Source: Bacteroidales bacterium
Lineage (GTDB): Bacteria; Bacteroidota; Bacteroidia; Bacteroidales; UBA12077
DNA length: 64,000 nt
Assembly: GCA_028282785.1 (NCBI GenBank)
Contig: JANQHE010000049.1
Location: 1-64,000 of the forward strand
Reading direction: 5' to 3'
Position numbers and translations under genes: made by a program. A model generated the notes under the pieces. It searched no databases. It worked only from the letters and a program-made list of their open reading frames with translations, and was not told where the DNA came from. Every line of letters begins with the position of its first letter. Position 1 is the first letter of the stretch. Of the stretch, positions 11,478 to 20,544 are shown piece by piece.

Positions 11478-11695
11478 AATTTTTAGTGATAAAATTAATC
11501 TCACAAAAATAATATTTTTCAATCGATATAAAATAGTTATTATGCGATATAAATAGGATAATCTGAGATTTTAATTTGATTATATTCGAGATATTTTGTA
11601 TATTATAACAATTGATTTATTGCCTAAACCTCTTGCTATCTAATCAAAGGTGGGAGATAATTACATTAATCTAACCAAAAATAAATAAGATACTT

Positions 11696-12478
11696 ATGGA
11701 AAAATGGAAAATAGAAAACAATGTCTTCGATAGCGATGAAAAAAATGAAAAATTAATGATTGTGATAAAGGACATTGTTGAAGAGTTTGACAGGTTAATA
11801 CCTACCGGGCCTCCATTAGGATTTAAAAGACTTGAATTGATTAATGATGAGGTAGTTGGGCCTACTTTTTATTGGCCACGTGGGCAGGATTTTTATAAAA
11901 TTGCACTGAACATTTCTGATGTAAATTATAATCAAGTAGCTTTTCAATTTTCACAAGGACTGTGCAGAATATATTGTGATCCACGAATGCGAAGTTGGTT
12001 TATTCAATTAGTAAGCCATCTTTGCGGGTTATATGCGTTGGATTTTCTTGCACATAAGTGGGATGAGAATCCTCCTAATGATGATTTAAAAGAATATTGG
12101 TATAATTTCGATTCATATAAAAGTAATCTCTTAGGAGCAGCCTTTAGTAAGGTAGATATTGTTAAATACCAGGTTGCAAATGAATGGGTACAATATCAGG
12201 TTAATAAATTAAGACGTAAGGATAAAATCAATCGTGGTAAATTATTAATCATTGCGTACGAATTGCTCCCAATGTTTAAGGAACATCCCGAAAGCTGGCA
12301 AATTTTACCATTTGTTGGAAAGTGTTCTGTTCCGCCTCCACCGGAAGATCCTAAGGAAGTTGTAATTGATAGGGATACAGAACCGGATTTTAATAAATTA
12401 ATGGATCAAATTCCGGATGAAATGAAGGAGTTTGCTAAAAAATTTTATGATAAAATAGGAGCCGGGGAGTATATTTAA
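11696..12478 (+). CDS. Hypothetical protein; possible inactive metallopeptidase homologue
   Basis: Long ORF with good coding character; 'QVAFQFSQGLCRIYCD...RSWFIQLVSHLCGLYALDFL' resembles a HEFCH family with the zinc ligands replaced. Confidence 0.7.
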   Translation: MEKWKIENNVFDSDEKNEKLMIVIKDIVEEFDRLIPTGPPLGFKRLELINDEVVGPTFYWPRGQDFYKIALNISDVNYNQVAFQFSQGLCRIYCDPRMRSWFIQLVSHLCGLYALDFLAHKWDENPPNDDLKEYWYNFDSYKSNLLGAAFSKVDIVKYQVANEWVQYQVNKLRRKDKINRGKLLIIAYELLPMFKEHPESWQILPFVGKCSVPPPPEDPKEVVIDRDTEPDFNKLMDQIPDEMKEFAKKFYDKIGAGEYI

Positions 12479-12533
12479 TTTATTGACTGATTGTTGTTAA
12501 TACCTTCTTTTGTTTAACTTAAAAATTTGTGTT

Positions 12534-13658
12534 ATGGAAGATAAATTAATAACAATTGCAGTTCATAATTACGCCCGGGCAGAAATTCTACGTACCCGAT
12601 TGGAAGCGGAAGGTATTGAGTGCTATCTGAAAAATATTAATTTGGTTCATTCTGTAATTTCAGGAGGAGTAAAGGTAAGGGTTAACTCAAAAGATTTGGA
12701 GAAAGCTCTCCGTGTTGCGGAAAAGGTGAGCGAGAATTTTCGCGATGAATATCAAACCGAAGCAGAAGGAGCAAGTAGAAGTGTTCAAAGAATTTTAGTT
12801 CCCATAGATTTTAGTGATTATTCAGTAAATGCTTGTCGTTATGCAATTGGCTTAGCAGAGAAGCTTAATGCTGAAATAAAGTTAATGCATGTTTATTACA
12901 ATCCTGTTGTGAACTCAATGCCACTAACCGATACTTATTATTATCAGGTCAACATGGACGAGATAATAAGAGAAATTGAGTTACGGGCAAAAACCAGTAT
13001 GGAACAGTTTTATGCTGATTTAAAAGAAAAAATAGAGATTGATAATATTCAGGGAGTAAAGTTAGATTATGTTTTAGTAAGAGGGATTGCAAGCGAAGAA
13101 ATTATTGCAAAGAGTGAGGAGTATAAACCTGATGTAATAATTATAGGTACACGTGGCCAGGGTGAACGTGAAAATGATTTAATTGGAAGCGTAACAGCTA
13201 AAATTATTGAAGATACAAGAGTCCCGGTATTAGTAATTCCTGAGGACTCATTGTACGAGGGGATTGCTACAATTAATATTTTATATGCCATTGATTTTGA
13301 TGAATCAGATTATAAGGCCATGAAAAAGCTTATGAATATTTTAGCTCCGTTTGAATTCAGATTATACTGTATTCATATTGGTAAACCGGACAATAAAACA
13401 TGGGATAAAGCTAAAATGAGTACTTTGAAAGAAAAACTCAATAGTCAGTATCCTGATTATGAAATTGAATGTAGTTTGTTGGAAGAAGAAGATTTCTTAA
13501 AGGGAATACAGGAAATAATCCGGAAAAAGCGAATTGATATTATTTCTTTAGTTACTCATAAAAGAAATTTGATCTCAAAGTTATTAACCCCAAGCGTAGC
13601 TCGAAAAGTACTATTTCACACAAATATTCCTTTTCTGGTATTTCATGCAGATAAATAA
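12534..13658 (+). CDS. Universal stress protein with N-terminal DUF2007-like domain
   Basis: N-terminal 'ITIAVHNYARAEILRTRLEAEGIECYLKN...VKVRVNSKDLEKAL', then UspA 'RILVPIDFSDYSVNACRYAIGLAEKL...IIGTRGQGERENDLIGSVTAKI'. Confidence 0.88.
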   Translation: MEDKLITIAVHNYARAEILRTRLEAEGIECYLKNINLVHSVISGGVKVRVNSKDLEKALRVAEKVSENFRDEYQTEAEGASRSVQRILVPIDFSDYSVNACRYAIGLAEKLNAEIKLMHVYYNPVVNSMPLTDTYYYQVNMDEIIREIELRAKTSMEQFYADLKEKIEIDNIQGVKLDYVLVRGIASEEIIAKSEEYKPDVIIIGTRGQGERENDLIGSVTAKIIEDTRVPVLVIPEDSLYEGIATINILYAIDFDESDYKAMKKLMNILAPFEFRLYCIHIGKPDNKTWDKAKMSTLKEKLNSQYPDYEIECSLLEEEDFLKGIQEIIRKKRIDIISLVTHKRNLISKLLTPSVARKVLFHTNIPFLVFHADK

Positions 13659-14317
13659 TGCGATAAAAATTCAGCTAATTTCAGATCAATTTGTGATGTA
13701 ATTTTAATATTTTCTCGATTACCTGGGACCAGGTTTATGTTAATGCCTAATTTTTCAACTACACTGGCATCATCAGTAAAAGTTTCTTCCCAGTCTTGTT
13801 CGTATGCTCTTTTAATCAGCTTTATATCAAAGGCTTGCGGAGTTTGAATAAGCTTATATTTATTTCTATCGGCTGGTTTATTTATTCCATTATTAACATA
13901 ACGAATTGAGTCAATCAAATCTATATATGGTATAGCATTTCCATTAATCGTTGCAATTTCAAAAACCTGTTCAATGGTTTCTAAATTTACTAAAGGTCTG
14001 ACACCATCATGTATGGCTACTATTCCATCACCCGATATTTTTTCAAGGGCATTTTTAACAGAATGATACCGTGTTTTTCCCCCTAAAGCAATCAAATGAT
14101 CAATTATAAAATTATTCTTACTACACAAATCTTCCCAATATGTAATATGATCTTTAGGTAAAGCTATAATTATCTTAATGTTTGGATCAAACTTATGAAA
14201 AGCAGAAATACTTTTCATTAGAATGATTTCATCATTTATTTTGAGAAATTGCTTTGGGACCGAACAAGCCATTCTTTGTCCAGAACCACCAGCGACTATA
14301 ATTACAAATCTGTGCAT
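13643..14317 (-). CDS. ispD: 2-C-methyl-D-erythritol 4-phosphate cytidylyltransferase
   Basis: 'VIIVAGGSGQRMACSVPKQFLKIND', 'VAIHDGVRPLV', 'TFTDDASVVEKLG'. Confidence 0.95.
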   Translation of the reverse strand: MHRFVIIVAGGSGQRMACSVPKQFLKINDEIILMKSISAFHKFDPNIKIIIALPKDHITYWEDLCSKNNFIIDHLIALGGKTRYHSVKNALEKISGDGIVAIHDGVRPLVNLETIEQVFEIATINGNAIPYIDLIDSIRYVNNGINKPADRNKYKLIQTPQAFDIKLIKRAYEQDWEETFTDDASVVEKLGININLVPGNRENIKITSQIDLKLAEFLSHYLSA

Positions 14318-14449
14318 TGTATAATTAAATTAGATTCAAAGTTATAAATAAAAACTTGCCTATTCAATAAGTTGATAATTCTAATTACTTTATTATATTT
14401 GGGGTTTGAGAAAATAATTGAAATTTTTTTTTGTTTGAATTAATGTTAT

Positions 14450-14457
14450 TATATTTG
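14450..14457 (+). promoter_or_regulatory. Bacteroidota -7-like element (TAnnTTTG) upstream of the TetR gene
   Basis: 'tatatttg' lies 20 bp before the start codon and matches the published Bacteroidota -7 consensus. Confidence 0.5.
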
Positions 14458-14460
14458 CAT

Positions 14461-14474
14461 ACCAAACGGTCGGT
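14461..14474. promoter_or_regulatory. Putative TetR operator 1
   Basis: 'accaaacggtcggt', dyad-like, immediately before the tetR ATG. Shares ACCRAAYGGTYGGT with the site at 15100. Confidence 0.6.
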
Positions 14475-14476
14475 TT

Positions 14477-15079
14477 ATGAGTCCAACAAAAGAACATATT
14501 ATTCTAACATCATTTAGGCTTTTTTTACAAAAAGGATATAAAGAAGTTACAATGAGTATGCTTGTGAAAGCGACAGGGCTATCAAAAGGAGCTTTTTATC
14601 ATTATTTTGAAAATAAAGAGCAATTATTTGTTGAGACATTGGATAATTTGTTCTTTTCAATATCTCCATTTAATAAGGAAATGGTTATTAATCCGGAAGT
14701 TTCATTTTACGATTACATGCATATGTATATTGATAATGTGAAAAAGATGGCTAAAATGATAACAAGCTACATTGGTGAAGAAGGTTCAGGAATGGGATAT
14801 TACCGTTTAATGTTGGATGTTGCAAATTATGCTCCGGATTTTAATAAAAAAATAGAAGAATCCAATCAAAATGAACTGGCCTTCTGGAAGAAAATAGTTG
14901 AGAACGGAATACAGAAAGGTGAAATTAATAAAGATTTGGATGTGGAGATTTTAGCGAATCATTTTCAGTGGCTGCAGGATGGGATCGCTCTAAATTCTAT
15001 TTTTACAGGTAATCCACAGGTTCTATATAGCCATTTGGAAAAAGCATTTGAGCAACTATATAGTTGTATTAAAGTTTAA
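14477..15079 (+). CDS. TetR/AcrR family transcriptional regulator
   Basis: 'HIILTSFRLFLQKGYKEVTMSMLVKATGLSKGAFYHYFENKEQLFVETL' HTH. Confidence 0.93.
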   Translation: MSPTKEHIILTSFRLFLQKGYKEVTMSMLVKATGLSKGAFYHYFENKEQLFVETLDNLFFSISPFNKEMVINPEVSFYDYMHMYIDNVKKMAKMITSYIGEEGSGMGYYRLMLDVANYAPDFNKKIEESNQNELAFWKKIVENGIQKGEINKDLDVEILANHFQWLQDGIALNSIFTGNPQVLYSHLEKAFEQLYSCIKV

Positions 15080-15099
15080 ATTTTTTTATAATACAACAT

Positions 15100-15113
15100 A
15101 CCGAATGGTTGGT
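15100..15113. promoter_or_regulatory. Putative TetR operator 2
   Basis: 'accgaatggttggt', matching operator 1 under ACCRAAYGGTYGGT, upstream of the ACP-like gene. Confidence 0.6.
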
Positions 15114-15192
15114 ATAATATTTGAATGTAAAAAACTAATGAAAGGAACAATTTTTGAACAGATGAGCTAGTAACAATAAAAAAGCCACGCTT

Positions 15193-15444
15193 ATGAAAAA
15201 TATAGAGAAGAGATTAAGGAAAGTTTTGATTGAATATGGAATTGATCGAAACAAGATATCGAAGGACACTGATTATTACTTCGATTTGAATATGGATATT
15301 CTTGATTTAATGGGATTAGCTAAACGAATTAAAAGAGAGTTTTTGATTAATATCCCGGATAATGAGATATTAAGAATGGAAAGAGTTTCTGATACTTTGT
15401 ATTTTTTAGATAAAAAGACCAGTTTGCTAAATGCACATAACTAA
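15193..15444 (+). CDS. Acyl-carrier-protein-like protein lacking the phosphopantetheine serine
   Basis: 'FDLNMDILDLMGLAKRIKREFLINIPDNEILRMERVSDTLYFL' aligns to the ACP 'LGADSLDxxELxxxLEEEFxIxIPDEExxxxxTVxDxxxYI' pattern. Confidence 0.65.
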   Translation: MKNIEKRLRKVLIEYGIDRNKISKDTDYYFDLNMDILDLMGLAKRIKREFLINIPDNEILRMERVSDTLYFLDKKTSLLNAHN

Positions 15445-15568
15445 ATTGGTTGCACTATTAAGATTAGGTTAGGATTCAACTCAATTAAAAATTGAGTATA
15501 AATTATATAATGTTTTTTCTAGGCTGAAAAGCCATTCTATTCTTTTCAAAGCAGTTTAAAGTGGTTGG

Positions 15569-15597
15569 GAGCGCCTGTGGTGGGCGCTCTTTTTTTA
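15569..15597 (+). terminator. Rho-independent terminator
   Basis: gagcgcc-tgtggtg-ggcgctc stem plus ttttttt. Confidence 0.85.
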
Positions 15598-17259
15598 TAG
15601 CTCAGCAGCTGAGTATAAAAATCTTTTTATACTGCGTTTTGGGGTTTTCTCAAATTCTTCAGGGTAAATTTTAATTTTAGAAATCTGCATATACTTTGCT
15701 AAATTTAAATTAACATTGTTTTTGTTTTCTTGCATCATTTCATTTAATCGGGTTTCACTGATCTTTTCCTGATCTACAGCTTCTAAATCAGGATAAACTA
15801 AAGCTATTAATTTATTTTCTTTTTCGATTACCACAGATTCCTGTATATAGGGCATATTGTTCAATTTCGCCTCAATTTCTTCAGGGTAAATATTTTCACC
15901 TGAAGGACCCAGAATTAAACTTTTATTTCTTCCTTTGATAAATATGAAGTTTTCCTGATCTATAACACCAAGATCACCAGTGTGTAGCCAGCCTTCTTTA
16001 TCGATTGCCTGTTCAGTAGCTTCTATATTCTTATAATAACCATACATAACATTTTCACCGCGAACCATAATTTCACCAATTTCAGTATATGGATCATTAG
16101 AATCTATTTTAACTTCTAACGTATCTACCAATCTACCTGCTGACCCAATTTTAGTTTTATCCCAGTTTGCATAACTAATTAATGGTCCGCATTCGGTCAT
16201 TCCATAACCAACCGTAAAATTGAATCCGATTTTTTTCAAAAATAATTCCACTTCTTTATTTAATGCTGCACCTCCAATGATAACTTCCTTGAAATTTCCG
16301 CCAAAAACTTCAGTAAGCTTTTTTCTAATCTTTGAATAAATTGCTTTATCAACAAGAGGAAAGCCTAATAAAAGCTTCATTGTTTTTGTATCAATGGCAG
16401 GTAAGATTTGCTTTTTGTAGATTTTTTCGATGATAAGCGGGACAGTTATTACTATGGTTGGTTTTATTTCTTTAAATGCCTGAACAATTATTTTTGGCGA
16501 TGGTGTTCTAGTTAAAAAATGAATATGACAACCAATTGAAAATGGCCATAAAAATTCGAATGCGCAGCCATAAGTATGAGCTAAAGGTAGAAAAGAAACA
16601 ACATCATCTCCAGGATTAAGTGGCAGGTTTCTATGAGCAAACCTAATATTGGCAGCTAAACTATTTAATGGCAAAACAACTCCTTTCGAAAAGCCGGTTG
16701 TTCCTGATGTGTAATTTAAAACACCTACTTCTTCATTCGAAACTTCATCAAAATTAAGCGTTTCAATGGTAATGCCACCAGGATATACATCATCATAAAG
16801 ATTAGGAAGGTTATCATATATTGATTTGATCTTTTCATTACTTCCTTCAATTAAAATTGTAAAATCTGTTAATGAAAAAATAGCCCTTAAGTTAGGCATG
16901 CTTTTCTCGTCAAGGTTTTCCCAGATATGATCTCCTGCAAATAAAACAATCGAATCGGAATGGTTAACAATATGATGTACATCATCCGGGTGAAAATCAG
17001 GAAGAATGGGAACAATTGTAGCTCCATATGAAATTACGGCTAAGTAAGTTATTGCCCAGTTGGCAGAATTTTTTCCAATTAATGCAATTTTATCACCTTT
17101 GTTAATTTCGCATTCTTCGAACATGATGTGCATTTTTGCAATTTTTCTAGCTACATCACTATATTTAAAATTCTTTCCCTGATAATCGCTAAGAGCAGGA
17201 AGATCCCAGTTTTCTTTTAAACTGTTTTCAATATACTTTATGAAATTTTCTGGTATCAT
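15595..17259 (-). CDS. AMP-binding protein / long-chain acyl-CoA synthetase-like
   Basis: 'GVLNYTSGTTGFSKGVVLP', 'VGYGMTECGPLISY', 'GWLHTGDLGVIDQENFIFIKGR'. Start moved to MIPENF. Confidence 0.92.
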   Translation of the reverse strand: MIPENFIKYIENSLKENWDLPALSDYQGKNFKYSDVARKIAKMHIMFEECEINKGDKIALIGKNSANWAITYLAVISYGATIVPILPDFHPDDVHHIVNHSDSIVLFAGDHIWENLDEKSMPNLRAIFSLTDFTILIEGSNEKIKSIYDNLPNLYDDVYPGGITIETLNFDEVSNEEVGVLNYTSGTTGFSKGVVLPLNSLAANIRFAHRNLPLNPGDDVVSFLPLAHTYGCAFEFLWPFSIGCHIHFLTRTPSPKIIVQAFKEIKPTIVITVPLIIEKIYKKQILPAIDTKTMKLLLGFPLVDKAIYSKIRKKLTEVFGGNFKEVIIGGAALNKEVELFLKKIGFNFTVGYGMTECGPLISYANWDKTKIGSAGRLVDTLEVKIDSNDPYTEIGEIMVRGENVMYGYYKNIEATEQAIDKEGWLHTGDLGVIDQENFIFIKGRNKSLILGPSGENIYPEEIEAKLNNMPYIQESVVIEKENKLIALVYPDLEAVDQEKISETRLNEMMQENKNNVNLNLAKYMQISKIKIYPEEFEKTPKRSIKRFLYSAAEL

Positions 17260-17466
17260 TGCTTTAATCGTTAAGTGAAATACAACCAGTAAACTTAAAA
17301 AATATATATCTATAATCAAATAGAATAATAAGTTGATTCGTAAGGCAAACAATCTATGTACGGAAGGTGTTATTATTTTGTTAATGTTAAAAACGATATA
17401 CTTTTTACAGGAACAAGAATATAATTCTTAATTTTGAGCCCTTAAATTTTAGGTAGAGGTATTATC

Positions 17467-18192
17467 ATGAGTAATAAAGAGCAAGCACTGGAGTTGTCGG
17501 ATAGATTAAAAGGTAAATCTCCGGAAGAAGTTTTAAAGTATTTTATTGATAAATGCGATCAGAAGGTTGGTTTTGCTTCTAGTTTTGGAGCTGAAGACCA
17601 GGTATTAACTGACATGATTTGTAAAATCAATATGAATGTAAATATTTTTACATTGGATACCGGGCGGTTATTTCCGGAAACATATAATCTTATTGCAAAG
17701 ACTAGTGATCACTATGGGAAAAAAATCAAGGTTTATTTTCCTGATCACAAAAAGGTTGAAGAAATGGTTGAGGAACTGGGGATCAATCATTTTTATAAAA
17801 GTGTTGAAAATCGTGAGCGCTGTTGCTATTTAAGAAAAAAGGAACCACTAAAAAGAGCCTTTAAAGGATTGGAGGCATGGATTTGTGGTTTACGTAAAGA
17901 TCAGTCAATAACTCGTTTTAACAATAAATTGGTTGAATGGGATGAACAACATGGTTTATTTAAAATTAATCCATTAATTGAATGGACAGAAGGTCAGGTA
18001 TGGGATTATATTGAAAAGAATAATGTTCCATATAATGAATTACACGATAAAGGATTCCCGAGTATTGGTTGCCAGCCATGTACTCGTGCAATAGAACCTG
18101 GAGAAAATGTTCGTGCGGGAAGATGGTGGTGGGAGCAACCGGAAAAACGCGAATGTGGATTGCATAACCGGCCAAATAAAATATCCAAATAA
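17467..18192 (+). CDS. cysH: Phosphoadenylyl/adenylyl-sulfate reductase (4Fe-4S type by cysteine pattern)
   Basis: 'GFASSFGAEDQVLTDMI', 'LDTGRLFPETY', 'RCCYLRKKEPL', 'GFPSIGCQPCTRAIEPGENVRAGRWWWE..KRECGLH'. Confidence 0.92.
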   Translation: MSNKEQALELSDRLKGKSPEEVLKYFIDKCDQKVGFASSFGAEDQVLTDMICKINMNVNIFTLDTGRLFPETYNLIAKTSDHYGKKIKVYFPDHKKVEEMVEELGINHFYKSVENRERCCYLRKKEPLKRAFKGLEAWICGLRKDQSITRFNNKLVEWDEQHGLFKINPLIEWTEGQVWDYIEKNNVPYNELHDKGFPSIGCQPCTRAIEPGENVRAGRWWWEQPEKRECGLHNRPNKISK

Positions 18193-18306
18193 GACATTTA
18201 TTATTGCCCGCAAAATTAGTTATTGATGAAATCGCTATAATGTTTCATGCATTGATTTCATCTTAATTTTATTGTATATTGTACAGCTGGTTAATTCTTT
18301 AGTGTT

Positions 18307-18609
18307 ATGAGGGCTGTTAATTTACTAATCATTTTATTTGCTGGTATTTCGTTTACAATATCTGCACAAGATACTCAGCAAAATTCATCAGGGATCGAAA
18401 TAAATTCTAACGATAGCGTTGAATACGATTTAATTGTTTTTGATTCCAGATTTGACTCCTATTTAGTTACCGTTCCATATCATAGAGATTTTTATTCTAA
18501 TGAATATTACAGACATTGGAATATTATGTACTGTACAGAATGGAATATTAGATATCAAAATCCAACAAGATATGGGGATTTCTATGAAACATATATTTCT
18601 TATGATTAA
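18307..18609 (+). CDS. Small exported protein, DUF6146-like
   Basis: Signal peptide, then 'YDLIVFDSRFDSYLVT..HRDFYSNEYYRHWNIMYCTEWNIRYQNPTRYGDFYETYISYD'. Confidence 0.65.
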   Translation: MRAVNLLIILFAGISFTISAQDTQQNSSGIEINSNDSVEYDLIVFDSRFDSYLVTVPYHRDFYSNEYYRHWNIMYCTEWNIRYQNPTRYGDFYETYISYD

Positions 18610-18798
18610 TCAATTGATTATGGCATTGATTTCAATTTTAAACTTTATCAGTATTTTCAATTTATTGAAAAAGAGTATAAAATGGTTTTAATTAAAAGGA
18701 AGGGTAATTAATAATAAAAAAGGAATTCTAATGAATTGTACGCTTCTCCTTTTTAGGACTATTTTCTTGTAGACATTTTCTTTTGTAAATATAATTGT

Positions 18799-18832
18799 CT
18801 TTTCTCAGTGAGGTATGCCTCACTGAGAAAAG
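18799..18832. repeat. Perfect 15-bp inverted repeat with 4-nt loop
   Basis: cttttctcagtgagg-tatg-cctcactgagaaaag. Confidence 0.95.
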
Positions 18833-18978
18833 ATTGAGCATATTGAATCGGGCTCATTCAGTTTATACTTCAATTTTTACAATTTAACAACTATTTTCTA
18901 CGATTAACTACGTAAAGTTTTATGTATAATTTCCATTAAGATACCTTAGTATCATTAAAACATTTAAAATTGATCAAA

Positions 18979-20076
18979 ATGAAAAACCGATTGAAGAGAG
19001 TTATAAATTTTGTAAAGAAATCAATTATTGTAAAAATTGGAATTGTTTTGTTTTTAGTATTCCTGTTATTAAATAATATTGGGACAGCAAAAGATACGTA
19101 TTTAATAAATAATAAAGCCATTGTTTTTCTAACTGCACAGGATGGCTATAACTATATTGAGAAATCAGATTTTATCAAAAACTTATCAAAATTAGATATT
19201 GAGCTAAGATTAGAAAAGAACCTCTCTGGTCAAGCCCTGGATTATTGTCACGATTTGTATCAGAAACATCATAAAAAGCAATTTCGCCGATGGAGTTTTG
19301 TTGATAAAAGATTTATAATAAAGAGGTTAAAAAATACATATTCAAAGATAGATTCTATAACTCCAAATGTATTACCTGACACATTATATTTAATCAGGAC
19401 TTCTGGAAAACAAGAGTTTAAATCGTTTTATACTTGTAAAAATGCAATAGTTTGCCCTTCTACAATAAGAATGTCATCAACTTATCTACCAATGTTTGGT
19501 TATATAAGAAATTACATGGAAAGAGTATTTATTCATGAACTATTTCATATTTACTCCACGAATCATCCAAAAGTTAGAGATAGCTTATATAGTGCTATTG
19601 GATTTGAAAGAGTACATTGCCTGAAGTTAACTCCTGAGATAGAAAAAAGATTGATTAGTAATCCTGATGATAAGCCAGGTTTTTACAAAATTACCCTTAC
19701 TGATAAAGAAACTTGTTCAGAAAAGATTTATTGCTTATTAATACTTTCAAAGTATAATGAATGGAGGGGTTATGTAGATTTCCCCGCTCGTTTAAACGTG
19801 TTAATTGTTTACTTGGGCGAGGGATTACATCAAATTTATAAAAATGGAGAATGTTGGGAGTCTGTAGTTGATAATAATAAACCAATTATTAAAAAAGGAA
19901 AGGAATTTCAGGATTACTTTAAAAAAGTTGGATTGGATGAATATTCGCCCGAGGAAATTGTTGCTCATTTATTTATAGATTTAATTAAATCGAAATATGA
20001 TGATGAATTTTTAGAAAAGAAACCAACTGAATATAAGCTTACCTTGAATAGACTGGAATACATTTTAAATAAATAA
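18979..20076 (+). CDS. Membrane-anchored hypothetical protein with HExxH motif
   Basis: N-terminal TM helix 'IVKIGIVLFLVFLLLNNIG'; 'VFIHELFHIYSTNHP' at about 19534. Confidence 0.7.
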   Translation: MKNRLKRVINFVKKSIIVKIGIVLFLVFLLLNNIGTAKDTYLINNKAIVFLTAQDGYNYIEKSDFIKNLSKLDIELRLEKNLSGQALDYCHDLYQKHHKKQFRRWSFVDKRFIIKRLKNTYSKIDSITPNVLPDTLYLIRTSGKQEFKSFYTCKNAIVCPSTIRMSSTYLPMFGYIRNYMERVFIHELFHIYSTNHPKVRDSLYSAIGFERVHCLKLTPEIEKRLISNPDDKPGFYKITLTDKETCSEKIYCLLILSKYNEWRGYVDFPARLNVLIVYLGEGLHQIYKNGECWESVVDNNKPIIKKGKEFQDYFKKVGLDEYSPEEIVAHLFIDLIKSKYDDEFLEKKPTEYKLTLNRLEYILNK

Positions 20077-20544
20077 TAGATATTAGATTTGAAATTTAAT
20101 GCTTTTAAGAGGGTAATCTCTCAATAAATGGTAACAAGGGAGCTCAAGAGAATTCCCTCTTTATTCTGGTTTGGCCGAAGGTATTAACTTAACAATATAG
20201 TAGAAAATTTTTTGAAAAGAAATACTCTGATATTTACTTTATTAAGTAATAAAAAAACAAAGTAGATGATTATTCACAAGTTGTAACATTAGATGGTAAT
20301 AAAAAGCTGGCATTAAAACCGCCTAAAGAATAATAAAGAAGGTTGCCAGAAAAATTATTTTGCAGAATACACGGTCAACTATAATAAATGTTAGAAAAAT
20401 AGAACTTTGGTTTAATTATACTCAAATAGTTTATATGCAAGAAATAAAAGGGTATTTTGAATGAGTAGGCGGTATTTTCTACAATTGAAAAATTATTAGG
20501 ATAAAGAGAGCTATAATTAGCTCTCTTTGCTTTTATTTATTTAC

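Noticed and set aside
18500-18691. 63-aa plus-strand ORF overlapping the DUF6146-like gene
   Set aside because: Overlaps the better-supported exported protein out of frame; no RBS or family match.
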